A stretch of 64,000 nucleotides of DNA from Acanthacorydalis orientalis (GCA_034766995.1 CM068317.1:13862755-13926754), one strand, 5' to 3'. Positions 27,970 to 37,628 are shown, numbered from the stretch's first letter. Made by a program: numbers and translations. The notes: generated from the sequence alone by a model not told the origin.

Positions 27970-30900
27970 CGAGGGCAGAGTGATAATTACCCATTTCACA
28001 ATAGATGGCACCACTGATATCAAACTGCAATATCTTTTAACAGTATTATCTTTCAAACTGGTGTCAAAATTTGAGCACAATACGTTAATTAGCTTAGTTT
28101 CGACAGTCATTCAAAGTAAACAACTAATGCTCTTTTTTAACTATGGAAAAAAATCAGTATCGGTCAGTGATTAGATTTCTGTTTTTGGATGGAAAAATGT
28201 GTGGAGAAATTAAAGAGAAGTTACACGCTGTCCACAGCAGCATTGCACGTTTGTGATGAAGAACGTGCATGTCGTCCAATTGAGGCGACTATTGAAGAGA
28301 TGATTGGAAAAATCCATGACATTGTTTTAAATGATCGTAGAATCAAAGTACATGAGATAGTTGGCATCTCAGATGAACGTGTACGGAATATCTTACACGA
28401 ACATTTGCATATGATGTAGTTAGAACGGTTATGACGACTGTTTTCTGGCATACTCATGAAATATTGCTAATCGAGTATCTTGAAAAAGGAAAAAGAGTAA
28501 GAGGAGTTTACTATGCATCATTATTGGACCAACTAAATGATGAAATCAAGAAAAAACGTTCTGTTTTGATAAAGAAAAAGGTGCTCTTTCATCACGACAA
28601 TGCACTGGAACACAAATCAACAATTGCAATGGCAAAATTGCATGAATTTCATTGCGAATTGCTTCTGTATCCACCATATTCTCTAGTTTTGGCACCATGT
28701 GACTTTTCTCTCTTTACGAATTTGAAGAAATGGCGACGAGGTAAAAGATTGCATCAAATTTCGTGAATTATCGTTGCTGTAAATACCTATTTGGAGGAGT
28801 TTGATAAACCGTACTATTCAGAAGGGATAGAAAAGTTGGAAACACGTTGGACTAAGTGAATCAAGCTAAAAGGAGGTTACCTTGAAAAATAAAAAAGAAC
28901 TTTCTCAAAAAAACATGTATTTTCTTGTTAAACACGGGTACTTATCATTCTTCTCTCGTATGTGCATAAAAGTTAATGCATATATTTTTCAAAAAAAAAT
29001 CAAATAGATGGAACATAAATTGAATAAATTACGTGATACTTGTTTGTTTATTTAGATTAAAAAGAATTAAGGAAAGTAACAAGAATAAAAATGGAACCGA
29101 ATTCATTTAAATGAAATACCTCAATATTAAACAGTTTCAGTTTGAAAAGTATTCAATTACCGTATTTCATATTTTTTCATAGTCAGAAATGAAATCTATT
29201 TTGCGAATGCTTAATTAAGTCAGCGATTTCAGACAATACATAGAAACGAAGAAAGATGTATTTTAGGTATAACACGAAGAAATGTGAAAAACGAATGTAT
29301 ATGGAAACAAAGAGTTATAGATACGGCAAGAGTAAAGAATTTGAAATGGAAATGGCTATGATATATTGTAAGAATGAAATACAGTTATGGAAGAAGAAAA
29401 TTATTGTCTGTGAATCTACAAATATAAAAAAGATTAATGATAAGGATAAGAATGTTTGTTACTATCTGAAACTACTGTACGAGGGTTGTTTGATAAGTTT
29501 GTTAAATTTCTATGAAATGGCACCACTATTCATTTGGTAACGTCACGGATATCAAGTGTCACTTTTCAAACTAGAATGGGCGAAATTTCAGCCAGAAGCG
29601 ATGCGTCGTTCACGTTCTACAGATGTTTTAAGCGAGCATTGTAGCAGTTGCCGCAAAAATGGAAAAAAACGAGCAGACATTTTTGTGTTGATTCGTCATC
29701 GTGGATGAAACATGGATCCACCACTACACACCTGAGTCGAAGTAGCAGTCAAAGCAGTGTACAACGACTGGTGAAAATGCACCGAAGAAAGCGAAAAATT
29801 TTCTCGGCTGGGAAGGCGATGGCCACTGTTTTTTGAGAATTCCCAAGGAAGCATTCTGATCGACTACTTAACGAAAGGAAAAACGATAAAAGGAGCCTAA
29901 ACTAGCATAGGCGAAATGTTAGCCAGACGTGACGCTTTGATCACGTTCTACAGATGTTTGAAGCGAGTAGTGTAGCAGTTGCCTCAACAATAAAAAAAAC
30001 GAGTTCCGTGCAGTGATAAACATTTTTATTTGAAAAAGTGAACAGCCACCCAAATCAGAGTGGAGAAGAATGAAATTTATGGGGACTTTGCACTGGCGTT
30101 AAAGACTATTAATTTTTTTCAGTGAAAATGTCATTTCATCGTGTTGATGTTAATTTCATTTTATAGTACATTTTTCGGTATGTATTTTGGTTAACATGGT
30201 TTTATTGTTAATTTTGCTTCAAATTGGGCTATTGGATTAAAGGTTGAAAAAAAAACAAGAGTAAATTGTTTGTATGAGTACAAAAAGGATGGTAAAGAAG
30301 CAGAAACTGCTCTTAAATTAAACGATTCTTTTGAGCTGGGTATTGTTAAGGAAGATACGGTGCAATGGTGATTACAAAATTTTTATACTGGGAACGAGAG
30401 CCTTGCAGATGAAGAAGGTCGTGGGCGTCCTCCTTCAGTTCATAACGATCAACTGAAGGCGTTAGTTGAATCAGAATCGCATACAACAATTCGAGAGCTT
30501 TCACAAAAGTTAGACGTTAATCATCTAACAGTTCTGGAACACTTAAAACAGCTAGGAAATTCAAAAAAGAGAAAAATGTATATGGATTTGAAGGCCATAA
30601 ACCGCAATAATTTTTGTACCAGCCAAATATTAATGTTTTGTCTTTCGATTTTTCCAGATATCTTTAGCTATTCTACTCAGGATTAATGCTTAATCCAGAT
30701 GATCTGTAGAGTATGTATAGTTGTTTTTTGAAGATTTTTTGAAGATGCTATGCAATGGTTCTGTTTTAATGACCATTACCTTATAATTGATAGTACATTT
30801 CGCGTTCATGATTTCAACTTCTATGATATCAGTGTTCGCCTTTAATATCAAGTGATCAAATATAATATTTTACAAATAATTACCCATAAAGATGTCAATC

Positions 30901-31100
30901 AGACGACCGGCAATTTTACGATGACGTGGTAGAAATAAAGAAAATTGTTCACGACGTTTAATATCCATTGCGAAAGTCAAATCGGGAAGTGAAATTCTCT
31001 TTACTGGAATCTTTTCTTGTGCCTTTTCGCCAAATCGATTTTGAATTACAAGGTCAAGTGGTTGATATTTATCAGTCTAAAAAAAAAGTATATATATATG

Positions 31101-31165
<65 letters not shown>

Positions 31166-31166
31166 G

Positions 31167-31219
<53 letters not shown>

Positions 31220-32015
31220 GAGGATCAGTCAATAATTATATGCAATGTATTTTGTATTTTTTTTGGTTTATAAAGCATATCAATACTTTTTAATAAGAAT
31301 TTTTTGTTTCAACTTTTATACACAAAATATTTTCTACATATTAGTAATAAAGTGTGTTAAATAAAATGATTGATATAATTTTTAAAAATTAAAAATTATA
31401 TCAGTTAAAGATTATACATAATTGTAAATAAAAATTTGTTTATATATACTGGATCAAAAAAGTCTCCACACAGCTTGCTGTAACAAAGATTTTCGCTTAT
31501 TTTATTCTGAATTGTTTAAACTTTTTATGGTTGATTGTAACCTAAATAGTAACTTTAATGAGCCACCATGAAATTAACCATATTTATATGTTATTTAAAA
31601 ATTAATGTTATGTTAAACAACGCTACCTTATTAACGGGCGTCAAAAAAGTTTCCATACACTCAGCATTATTCTATGGGATTTACTTATTTGTCGTCGGGG
31701 AAGTCCCCATTTTACTGGTACTTGTTCGGTTGTTAGTGTGCTAAAGGGTATCAGTTTCCAATTTAGTTTCGCTTAGTGTGGTTGAAATATATAGGCCTTT
31801 AAATGGAAATACCTTTGTCAATTCGTGAATTAATTATTAGTTTAAGATCTGAAGGACAATCTTTGAGGCAGATAGCAAAAACTGTCAAAAAGTCACATGC
31901 AACAGTGCAATATATAGTAAATAAACATAAAAAACTAAAAACAATTGAAAATAGACCTCGTTCTGGTCGACCAAGAAAATTAGAAAATATACACAGACGA
32001 GAGACGAGAGATATG

Positions 32016-32062
<47 letters not shown>

Positions 32063-32074
32063 CTGTTTTATATA

Positions 32075-32159
<85 letters not shown>

Positions 32160-32162
32160 TTA

Positions 32163-32228
<66 letters not shown>

Positions 32229-32915
32229 CAAAAATATTTTTTCCTATTTATTTTACATATCCAATGTAATTGTGGAAACATCCGTCAAATATTCGATTCT
32301 GCTGTATTTTACATACTTAAGACTATATTTGAAATCGAGAATCAGATAAATTTGTGCACATACATTTGTGATGATTCTGTATAATATGTATTTATTAGTG
32401 CTCGCTGTCGTACCGGAATACCTCGGAAGCCCTGCTTCAGTACGAGAGGGAACGATTTGTAGAAAAAAAACGGTCATTTAAAGCGCTCCGGCAGTCGTTA
32501 TTCGGTGCTCCTTAGTTAAAATCAGCTATGTAGAGTAAAAGCTCAGGAGAGGTATGAGACATCGTTGCACTATCGCAGTTTACGGTACGACAGGGAGCAC
32601 TGTTTATTGAATAATGTTAGAGGTGTGCTGGTAGGTCCATATGGATATAAGTGTAAGTGTACACTTATGCATAAATGCATTTTGGCGGGTATTTATGTGT
32701 GGTGTGTACTTAGCTAAATCACAATATGATGCTGTAATTATTAATTTAAAAAATCACTAGATTTGTAAACAAAAAAAAAAGAAAACAAAACAGTACAATA
32801 CACTTACCAAATAACTATGAGGAACTTCGAATACATTTTCGTTTTCGCCCTTACCAGTAAAAATTGGTTCACTTGGACGATCAAAAAAATACAAAAGATG
32901 TTTTCTTTCCTCCAT
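13708..32915 (-). CDS. PPO: Prophenoloxidase copy 1, 10 coding exons, 683 aa
   Basis: Coding exons 5' to 3': 32808-32915, 30884-31076, 26650-26873, 23852-24054, 20088-20340, 17102-17395, 14584-14762, 14314-14459, 13992-14224 and 13708-13926. All GT-AG; 2052 bases in frame. It is the zymogen of phenoloxidase, a type-3 copper enzyme that hydroxylates monophenols and oxidises diphenols to quinones for melanisation. Activation site: NRFG with Arg50-Phe51. Copper A ligands lie in HHWHWH (about 208-212) and YYMHQQ (His237). Copper B ligands are His364 and His368 (GDMHNMGH) and His404 (FYQWHGF). The GCGWP motif sits at about 579-583. No signal peptide, as usual for insect PPOs. A TATTAG|ATCAAC junction just before the ATG suggests a 5' untranslated intron; I could not place the first exon. 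Introns hold at least nine transposon relics but no exon is damaged. Tandem paralogue of copy 2. Confidence 0.95.
14763..17101. other. PPO copy 1 intron 6: AT-rich, no element recognised
   Basis: Apart from (TA)n at about 15178-15251 and a short TA run at 16515-16537, I recognise nothing in this 2.3 kb intron. A less AT-rich patch at about 16090-16230 has no readable coding content. Confidence 0.5.
17700..17990. repeat. Degenerate foldback repeat with a tRNA-like B-box
   Basis: 17740-17800 and 17870-17935 are imperfect inverted copies of each other (shared core ATTCATTTGTGA). The left outer part contains, on the minus strand, GAGTTCGATTCCCAGCCAGC. This resembles a tRNA T-arm (B box GTTCGATTCC), but no matching acceptor or anticodon arm can be folded. 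A tRNA-derived SINE or MITE remnant fits better than a gene. Confidence 0.45.
18420..19516 (+). pseudogene. Mariner transposase relic in PPO copy 1 intron 5
   Basis: The N-terminal helix-turn-helix half is open at 18512-18886 ([20 protein letters not shown]). A frameshift leads into [13 protein letters not shown] (first Asp). The second and third Asp lie in [11 protein letters not shown] and [13 protein letters not shown] at 19106-19297, giving DD34D spacing. Several stops and frameshifts. I did not find clear terminal repeats, so the ends are approximate. Confidence 0.9.
20645..20877 (-). repeat. 3' fragment of a Helentron-like element (inverted copy)
   Basis: This 230-bp segment is the reverse complement of about 34595-34830, with scattered differences. 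Shared blocks include ACCTCAGCGGTA and CACCAACCCTACAAACA on the plus strand at 34.7 kb. At that other locus it follows Helentron coding remnants, so this copy is a truncated tail. Mariner 20879-21805 is inserted directly at its edge. Confidence 0.75.
20879..21805 (-). mobile_element. Mariner element, copy 1, internally deleted (927 bp)
   Basis: Termini CGAGGTCAGACAATTAAGTA and its inverse, flanked by TA on both sides. The minus strand encodes the N terminus from ATG at 21614 ([20 protein letters not shown], then the helix-turn-helix up to [10 protein letters not shown]). After a deletion junction near 21435 it continues as an open C-terminal two thirds (to 20935) with [11 protein letters not shown] and [13 protein letters not shown], the second and third catalytic Asp. 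The first Asp block is deleted, so it cannot be autonomous. The long open frame and well-kept ends suggest a recent insertion. Same family as 58966-59878. Confidence 0.93.
21824..23290 (+). mobile_element. Older mariner element interrupted by a solo LTR
   Basis: Imperfect termini GGCTCGCCTATAAGTAATGC (left) and, inverted, TGAATCATCCCATAAGTAATAC (right). The 5' half of the transposase is degraded. 22553-22963 is open, with [11 protein letters not shown] and [13 protein letters not shown] (second and third Asp). The conserved end [11 protein letters not shown] is found only after the 174-bp insertion at 22958-23131. Dead. Confidence 0.88.
22958..23131. mobile_element. Short solo LTR nested in mariner
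   Basis: Begins TGTTAGACACTCC and ends CGTAACA (TGTTA...TAACA inverted ends). It is flanked by GTTT on both sides (22954-22957 and 23132-23135), a 4-bp target duplication. Much GC-richer than its surroundings. It splits the mariner C-terminal coding region. No internal retroviral-type coding sequence is present. Confidence 0.75.
24709..26247 (+). mobile_element. Mariner (family B) nested in the hAT element
   Basis: Ends TTGGATCAGTGTAAAAGTTC and, inverted, TTGGATCATTGCCAAAGTTC, with TA on each side. The transposase lacks its N terminus. Broken frames give [21 protein letters not shown] and, after the 704-bp insertion, [20 protein letters not shown] (the usual SDYH here reads SYYH). Same terminal sequence as the fragment at 33421-33795. 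Confidence 0.88.
25272..25975. mobile_element. LTR-like insertion in the nested mariner
   Basis: Interrupts the mariner between its second and third catalytic blocks. Ends TGTTCG and CGAACA are inverted copies. An AATAAA lies near 25885. A perfect hairpin GGTGGTCCG / CGGACCACC (25937-25960) sits just inside the right end. No polyprotein is recognisable, so a solo LTR of about 700 bp is most likely. I could not prove a target duplication. Confidence 0.55.
26375..26621. mobile_element. TTAA-type MITE
   Basis: Left TTAACACATTGCGGACCAGT; right end inverted TTAGCACATTGCGGATGGA (one change in TTAA). 247 bp, non-coding, with a small palindrome CACGAGAATTCTCGTG near the right end. It sits 22 bp beyond the hAT element and 28 bp from PPO copy 1 exon 3. 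Confidence 0.75.
27121..27964. repeat. (TA)n tracts around the MITE and mariner in PPO copy 1 intron 2
   Basis: TA runs at about 27126-27176, 27676-27706 (followed by GA repeats) and 27910-27964. They directly abut the element at 27178-27675 and the mariner at 27970. Confidence 0.9.
27178..27675. mobile_element. 498-bp terminal-inverted-repeat element between (TA)n tracts
   Basis: Left end CAAGGAGGCTATAAAAAGGA; right end inverted CAAGGAGACTATAAGAAGGA; the inverted match extends over 28 bases. It is flanked directly by TA repeats, so the target duplication cannot be read. The interior is GC-richer than the intron. It contains a short frame starting near 27373, [14 protein letters not shown], that resembles the start of a THAP zinc finger. 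Superfamily not assigned. Confidence 0.8.
27970..28958 (+). mobile_element. Mariner (family C), centrally deleted, 989 bp
   Basis: Ends CGAGGGCAGAGTGATAATTA and, inverted, CGAGAGAAGAATGATAAGTA, each with TA outside. The N-terminal [20 protein letters not shown] and part of the DNA-binding domain ([18 protein letters not shown], 28189-28419) remain. The first Asp block is deleted. 28431-28766 is open, with [11 protein letters not shown] and [15 protein letters not shown] (Pro-Asp changed to Val). Non-autonomous and degraded. Confidence 0.9.
29480..30115 (+). pseudogene. Mariner relic with an internal direct duplication
   Basis: Left end CGAGGGTTGTTTGATAAGTT preceded by TA. Fragments read [15 protein letters not shown] (first-Asp region with frameshift) and [10 protein letters not shown]. 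About 85 bp at 29577-29660 are repeated at about 29908-30000 (shared CACGTTCTACAGATGTTT). The 3' half is absent. Confidence 0.75.
30116..30626 (+). mobile_element. Deletion-derivative mariner (family D), copy 1
   Basis: An N-terminal transposase region is readable ([20 protein letters not shown], later [20 protein letters not shown] and [10 protein letters not shown]). It then jumps directly to the 3' end ACCGCAATAATTTTTGTACC. The same N-terminal block and the same junction occur at 60137-60706 and, inverted, at 61219-61640. The left terminus has been lost next to the preceding mariner. Confidence 0.85.
31090..31218. repeat. (TA)n microsatellite just inside PPO copy 1 intron 1
   Basis: About 130 bp of TA repeats with TG interruptions, beginning 14 bp upstream (in gene sense) of the 3' splice site of exon 2. 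Confidence 0.95.
31449..31995 (+). pseudogene. 5' part of a Tc1-like element (IR/DR type), truncated by a TA repeat
   Basis: Starts near GGATCAAAAAAGTCTCCACA, with a second related copy, GTCAAAAAAGTTTCCATACA, about 190 bp inside (31640). This is the double-repeat terminus known from Tc1 elements such as Sleeping Beauty. An open N terminus from 31803 ([20 protein letters not shown] helix-turn-helix, then [10 protein letters not shown]) runs into (TA)n and the catalytic domain is missing. Confidence 0.82.
32010..32222. repeat. Compound (TA)n microsatellite
   Basis: About 210 bp of TA repeats with TG and TTTA interruptions in PPO copy 1 intron 1. Confidence 0.95.
32396..32602. mobile_element. 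207-bp MITE in PPO copy 1 intron 1
   Basis: Left TAGTGCTCGCTGTCGTACCG; right inverted CAGTGCTCCCTGTCGTACCG. Non-coding and GC-richer than the intron. The CAGTGCTC-type ends resemble hAT MITEs, but I could not confirm an 8-bp target duplication. Confidence 0.75.
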
Positions 32916-33242
32916 GTTGATCTAATATATGCACACAGAGCAACGAGAAACTGTTCTTCAGTTAAAGAAAGATTTTTAATGTTATATAAATTGAATGTTC
33001 CATATATATGTACTTCGTAAATATTTAAATACCGCAAAAATACACAGATAACTGCCATAATAACAATGTCAGGAAGATGTTGATTCCACGAAATGTAACC
33101 GCGAAGGATATCTTATGAGATAGTGTGCAATACGTTTAATGTATTATTGTTATTTTGTTATTTTTTTATCTGACAGAATGTTTATACGTATCCTTGTTTG
33201 GATAAAGGGATAGAAAACGTTCTCAACAATATAGTAACTATA

Positions 33243-33249
<7 letters not shown>

Positions 33250-33304
<55 letters not shown>

Positions 33305-33332
33305 ATATAATATACTCGTATATATATATAAT

Positions 33333-33407
<75 letters not shown>

Positions 33408-33420
33408 TAGGGGAGGGGGG
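33250..33420. repeat. (TA)n tracts and GA run upstream of PPO copy 1
   Basis: TA runs at 33250-33302 and 33341-33390, followed by GA and G-rich sequence to 33420. Confidence 0.95.
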
Positions 33421-33795
33421 AGATCAGTGTAAAAGTTCGTATACGATTCAATAGGTGGTGTTAAGAGTGCCGCATGGAGGCGCTCATGATTAAAATGTAT
33501 TCATGTTCTATATCGTTTGAAAGGTGACAGTCACAGCTGTCATTTGATCATCAGACGCATTTGTTTCGATTCTAATTGTGTGTAAGAAACACTTTTGAAA
33601 GTGGACAATGAAAAGATACACTTTCGTCACGTTATACTGTACTAATTTCGGAAAGGAGTAACCGTTGCCGTGGCAAAGAAAAATATTCGGGAAGTTTATT
33701 TGGACTATGCACCATCACTTCCAACTGTGAAGAAATTGTTTGCTAAATTTCGACTTGGTAATTTTAACGCCGAAGATCAAAACCCAAAAATATTT
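33421..33795 (+). pseudogene. 5' fragment of mariner family B
   Basis: Begins ATCAGTGTAAAAGTTCGTAT, the same terminus as the element at 24709. It encodes a decayed helix-turn-helix segment (YLDYAPSLPTVKKLFAKFRL) before running into Helentron-like sequence. The rest of the element is missing. Confidence 0.8.
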
Positions 33796-34830
33796 TCAAA
33801 ACAGGAAGGTAAATAAGTATTGTAAACGGTTACAAAGTGAAAGAAGACTAAATGAAGAATCCAAAAAAGCCCCTATGACAGTAGCAGAACGAATGCGGAG
33901 GACAAGGCAGCGTCGACAAACTGAGGCGAACAACAGTCACGCGAACGCTGCAACGCCTGATACAAGTTCACAGGGAATAGATGTCGACAGTGAGATGGAA
34001 CCGATGGAATGCGACGAAACAGAAGCAGATGTAACGTTTGAGAATAGATATTTAGCGTTTACAACCCATTGACGTCTGGTGACGGAGCACTTTGAAAGGA
34101 CATTTGGCAACAAGTTGGGTTCTGTTTGTGGAGTTTGTGACCGCATATGGTTCCAAAATAATTTAAACGGCCAAATGCAGCTATGTTGCAATTCTTATAA
34201 CAGAAATTTACAGACGAAGACGTTCAACAGTTAATGTTGTGCTCAAACTGCTTTACATTAGTAAAGTAAAGAAAGGTGCCAACGTTGAATAAAATTAACG
34301 GTTTCGCGTATTCGCTGAAGCCAACACACTTGCCACTCAACTATATCGAGATGTTTCTTTTTCAACTAATGTTCTACTACACAGAGCATATCAGAACAAT
34401 AGTTAGTGACTGGCCCTGCGATCTTAACATACCGCTTCTGCTCACCGGGGACTTTAACATTGATGCGTCGAACGATCGTCTGGAACAGTTTCTGAACGAC
34501 AAGTTTAGTTTGTGTATTGGCCACGGATCCAACTGACCTCACAACTTTAAAAAATACCACTATAGACTTAATGTTCTCTAGAGATATAAGTGAATCATGT
34601 AAGTCTTACATATTATACTACTCGTACCATTGTCCTATCTTTAACAACATTTTACAAATTAGTCATCATTGTGAGAAATAAATAAAAGGACACACAAATT
34701 TGTTATGTTCATTCCTTTCTCACCAACCCTACAAACACCACGCCCCAACAACACCGCTTAGGTAAGACATTTTCCGCCAAAAACCTCAGCGGTAGTGATT
34801 CCCACACTACTTACCAATTTTTAAAAAATT
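33796..34830 (+). pseudogene. Helentron relic with Rep/helicase-protein N terminus and endonuclease piece
   Basis: The frame at 33740-34072 has the Arg-rich MTVAERMRRTRQRRQ start typical of Helitron proteins. It is followed in other frames by a CGVCDRIWF cysteine segment and VPTLNKINGFAYSLKP, which also match the Helitron N-terminal region. Then comes LLLTGDFNIDASNDRLEQFL (34276-34536), an AP-type endonuclease segment. A Rep/helicase protein joined to such an endonuclease is characteristic of Helentrons. The Rep and helicase domains themselves are missing. The 3' 235 bp recur inverted at 20645-20877. Confidence 0.75.
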
Positions 34831-34872
34831 AAAAAAATGGATTTGTTTTTTTGAATATTGAATGAAATGCTG

Positions 34873-35046
34873 CTAATATTCTTCAAAAACAGTTCCAGTC
34901 ATCAAACCACTCTTATGGTTATCTAAATCAGAATCTGTTGGAACTCCAAAAATCATCCGATCATTTGCTTGATTAATATCAGATGATTCTATTTTTTGCT
35001 CGCTTGGGATTTTAAGCTTGTGAAAAAATGGAATTCTGGAATCTGT
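34873..35046 (-). CDS. Orphan exon candidate, unidentified
   Basis: On the minus strand a TTTACAG acceptor at about 35047 is followed by an open frame to a TAG at 34873-34875 (about 57 codons). The codons look protein-like: a polar, acidic tail with SSDINQANDRMIFGVPTDSD and the end GTVFEEY. No partner exon was found upstream on this strand within the window and I recognise no family. It could be the last exon of a gene with a distant 5' part, a captured exon, or chance. No function is claimed. Confidence 0.3.
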   Translation of the reverse strand, partial: TDSRIPFFHKLKIPSEQKIESSDINQANDRMIFGVPTDSDLDNHKSGLMTGTVFEEY

Positions 35047-35089
35047 AAATATGATACAAAAATTTTGATAGATTATTATAGGCATGTTG

Positions 35090-36240
35090 ATAAAATACTA
35101 TTGTATTAAAATAAAAAGTTAATCTGTTGATAAGGTCGAAAAACATTTTCATTGAATCCATGTATTATTGATTTGTAAGTTAAATAATTTGATAATTTAC
35201 AATTTTCAAAAAAAAAGATTGTAAATTTTGGCGAAACCAGCTTCAATAACCCGAGAAAAGATATACATTTTTTCGAACAAGATCACAAAGAATTACATAT
35301 TACCTGTATTTATACAAAATTGTGTGAAAGAATTGATTTCATGATAATGTCAGATTAATTTGACTTTGACAGTGAAACTGTAGGGTCAAACTTCCAATCA
35401 AAATTAGGGTCAAACGTCCCGAGTATTGCAATTTCGACTTAAACGTATAAAAATGTACATAAACAGCACTTTTTTGATTTAATGACTCCTGAAATCATTA
35501 AATAAGACTGCAGCAAGTAATAACTGAGGTTAACAACATTTAGTTATATTTACTATTTGTAAATATTAGCTTACACAGTAAGTAAAGGAATTACAATTTT
35601 ATAGGCCATATTTTTATCTTTGTAATAATTAGTTTCATACAAAGTTTTCTTTTCTCAAGTTTTCAAAGATTTCTCGTTTTGAAAATTACGTTTGTGTGCT
35701 TATATTTTTATTAAAATATTTTTAGAAAATATCAATTTCTGAATTACAGTTTAAAATGTGTTATCTATGAACATTTCTCTACAATTTAAAAATGTTTATG
35801 GTGATCATTGTGCGAATAAATTCACTTAATAAATGGTAATCGGCAAATAGAATTATTCATCTTGCCAAGATTGATTTGAAAAACAATGTATTTAGGCGCC
35901 CCAATAAATTGAGATAATTCGCTTCAACTTAGTTATGTATCTTACTAATATGATTAATTATTGTCTGTAGAGTATTTTCCATTATTTAAATAATAAATCA
36001 ATTACTAGAAACATGAAATTGAATAAGGCGAGACTTTTCATACAAAGGCGGTTCAGTGAAATTTCATCGTCGAAGTAAAGAATAGATATTGTCTAGAGTA
36101 GATTCTATTGTAGATTTTGTGTTAAGAGAAGTATTTCTTGGTTTTTCTATGTAGTTTACAATCATTCAGGCATGGAAGAATCAAGTAATAACATCGAAAT
36201 AAGTGCAGCATTTAAAATAATTGAAGATTTGAATTTTGCT
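35090..36240. other. Gene-free AT-rich DNA
   Basis: Nothing supportable was seen on either strand between the orphan exon candidate and the Tc1 relic. Confidence 0.5.
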
Positions 36241-36249
36241 TTTGATTTT

Positions 36250-37310
36250 TTATTGAAATTGCTAAAGTGAAAGAACATTCAATAGAAACTCGGTGCATGA
36301 TAATCTCCCAATATAAGTAGGGACAAAATAACCGTCAAATAGCAAAAAAATTAAAATTATCTTGTAAGACAGTAGACAGTATAGTTAAAAATTTTTAAAG
36401 ATTGTAAGAGTATTGTAAAAAAAACAAACCGGGCGCCTAAGAACAAAGACAACATCAGAAGATCGCAGATCAGTGACAATGAGCAAACGTAATCGACGCT
36501 TAACAGCTCCAGAAATAACTTTTAAGTTAACTTCAGTTGACAAAAGCCTATCAGTGTTTCAACTGTTAAACGGAAATTACTTGAGGTTGACTTGTATGGA
36601 AGGATTGTTGTAAGAAAACCCTTATTCCGACCCATAAATATCAAAAAAAGGCTTGAATTAGTAAAACAAGACGAAAACAGGACCACCACTGTTTGGGAAA
36701 AGGTTTTATGGAATGACAATGGAAATGGAATGGTGCAATGGAATCAAAATTTGAAGTTTTTGGTTCAAGGAGACGTGTCTTTATCCACAGATTAGCTTTA
36801 GAGCAGGTATCAAATCAATGTCAAATTCCATCCGTTATCACATGGTGGGGGATCTGTAATGGTGTGGGGCTGTTTTGATGGAATTAGTTTGAAGGATCTT
36901 GTTAAAATTAAAAGGAAAAACTAAATAAGGAGTACTACAAGGATATATTGAAGAAGCATGTTTTATCTTCTGGAGCAATAATTATTGGGAAAAGATTCGT
37001 TTTTCAGCAGGAAAACGATCTCAAACACACGTTCAAATAGTGTATAAGCTTCCTGAAGCAAATGAAAAAAAAAGAAAAATCTTAAAATAATGCTTTGGCC
37101 TCCTCACTCACCCCATGGAAATCCTATAGAGCTCTTGTGAGATGAGCTTGACTGAAATGTTCATAAGAAGTGTACAACATCACAGTAAGATCTTTGGAAA
37201 ATACTGCAAGAAGAATGGAGAAAAATAAAGCCGGAAACATTGGAAAAACCTATAAATAGAATGCCTCGAATATGCCAAGCAATCATAAAAATAAGGGTGA
37301 TGAGATTGAT
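36250..37310 (+). pseudogene. Tc1-like transposase relic, near full length
   Basis: In order: a helix-turn-helix (QNNRQIAKKLKLSCKTVDSI), a second DNA-binding segment at 36480-36590 (NRRLTAPEITFKLTS), the first-Asp region decayed to VLWNDNGNG, then HGGGSVMVWGCF. A degraded second/third acidic region follows (FQQENDLKHT, LWPPHSPHGNPIE). Many stops and frameshifts; terminal repeats not found. Confidence 0.82.
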
Positions 37311-37381
37311 GAGTCTAATATTTAAATATAAAATTAGTTTTTATGCTTTTTTTCCTATAATATTTATTTTAATATTACAAT

Positions 37382-37483
<102 letters not shown>

Positions 37484-37584
37484 ATGGTATACGGCATACA
37501 AACGAATTGTCATAGCTGTCTAAGCAAGCAAATGTCATAGAACAAATAGGTTGTTCTAGAACAATCTAGCTCGATATAAAAAGG

Positions 37585-37622
37585 TTGCTTAGATAGTTAT
37601 CGACAGATAACTATCTAAGCAA
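37585..37622. repeat. Perfect 16-bp-arm hairpin
   Basis: TTGCTTAGATAGTTAT, a 6-base loop, then the exact inverse. It stands immediately left of the large palindrome, and a shorter TTGTTCTAGAACAA palindrome lies at 37551-37564. Confidence 0.9.
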
Positions 37623-37628
37623 AAGGAG

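Noticed and set aside
29256..29540. 94-codon Lys/Glu/Met-rich frame upstream of the mariner relic
   Set aside because: Low-complexity A-rich sequence with no motif; it continues into a mariner terminus, so chance is the simplest reading.
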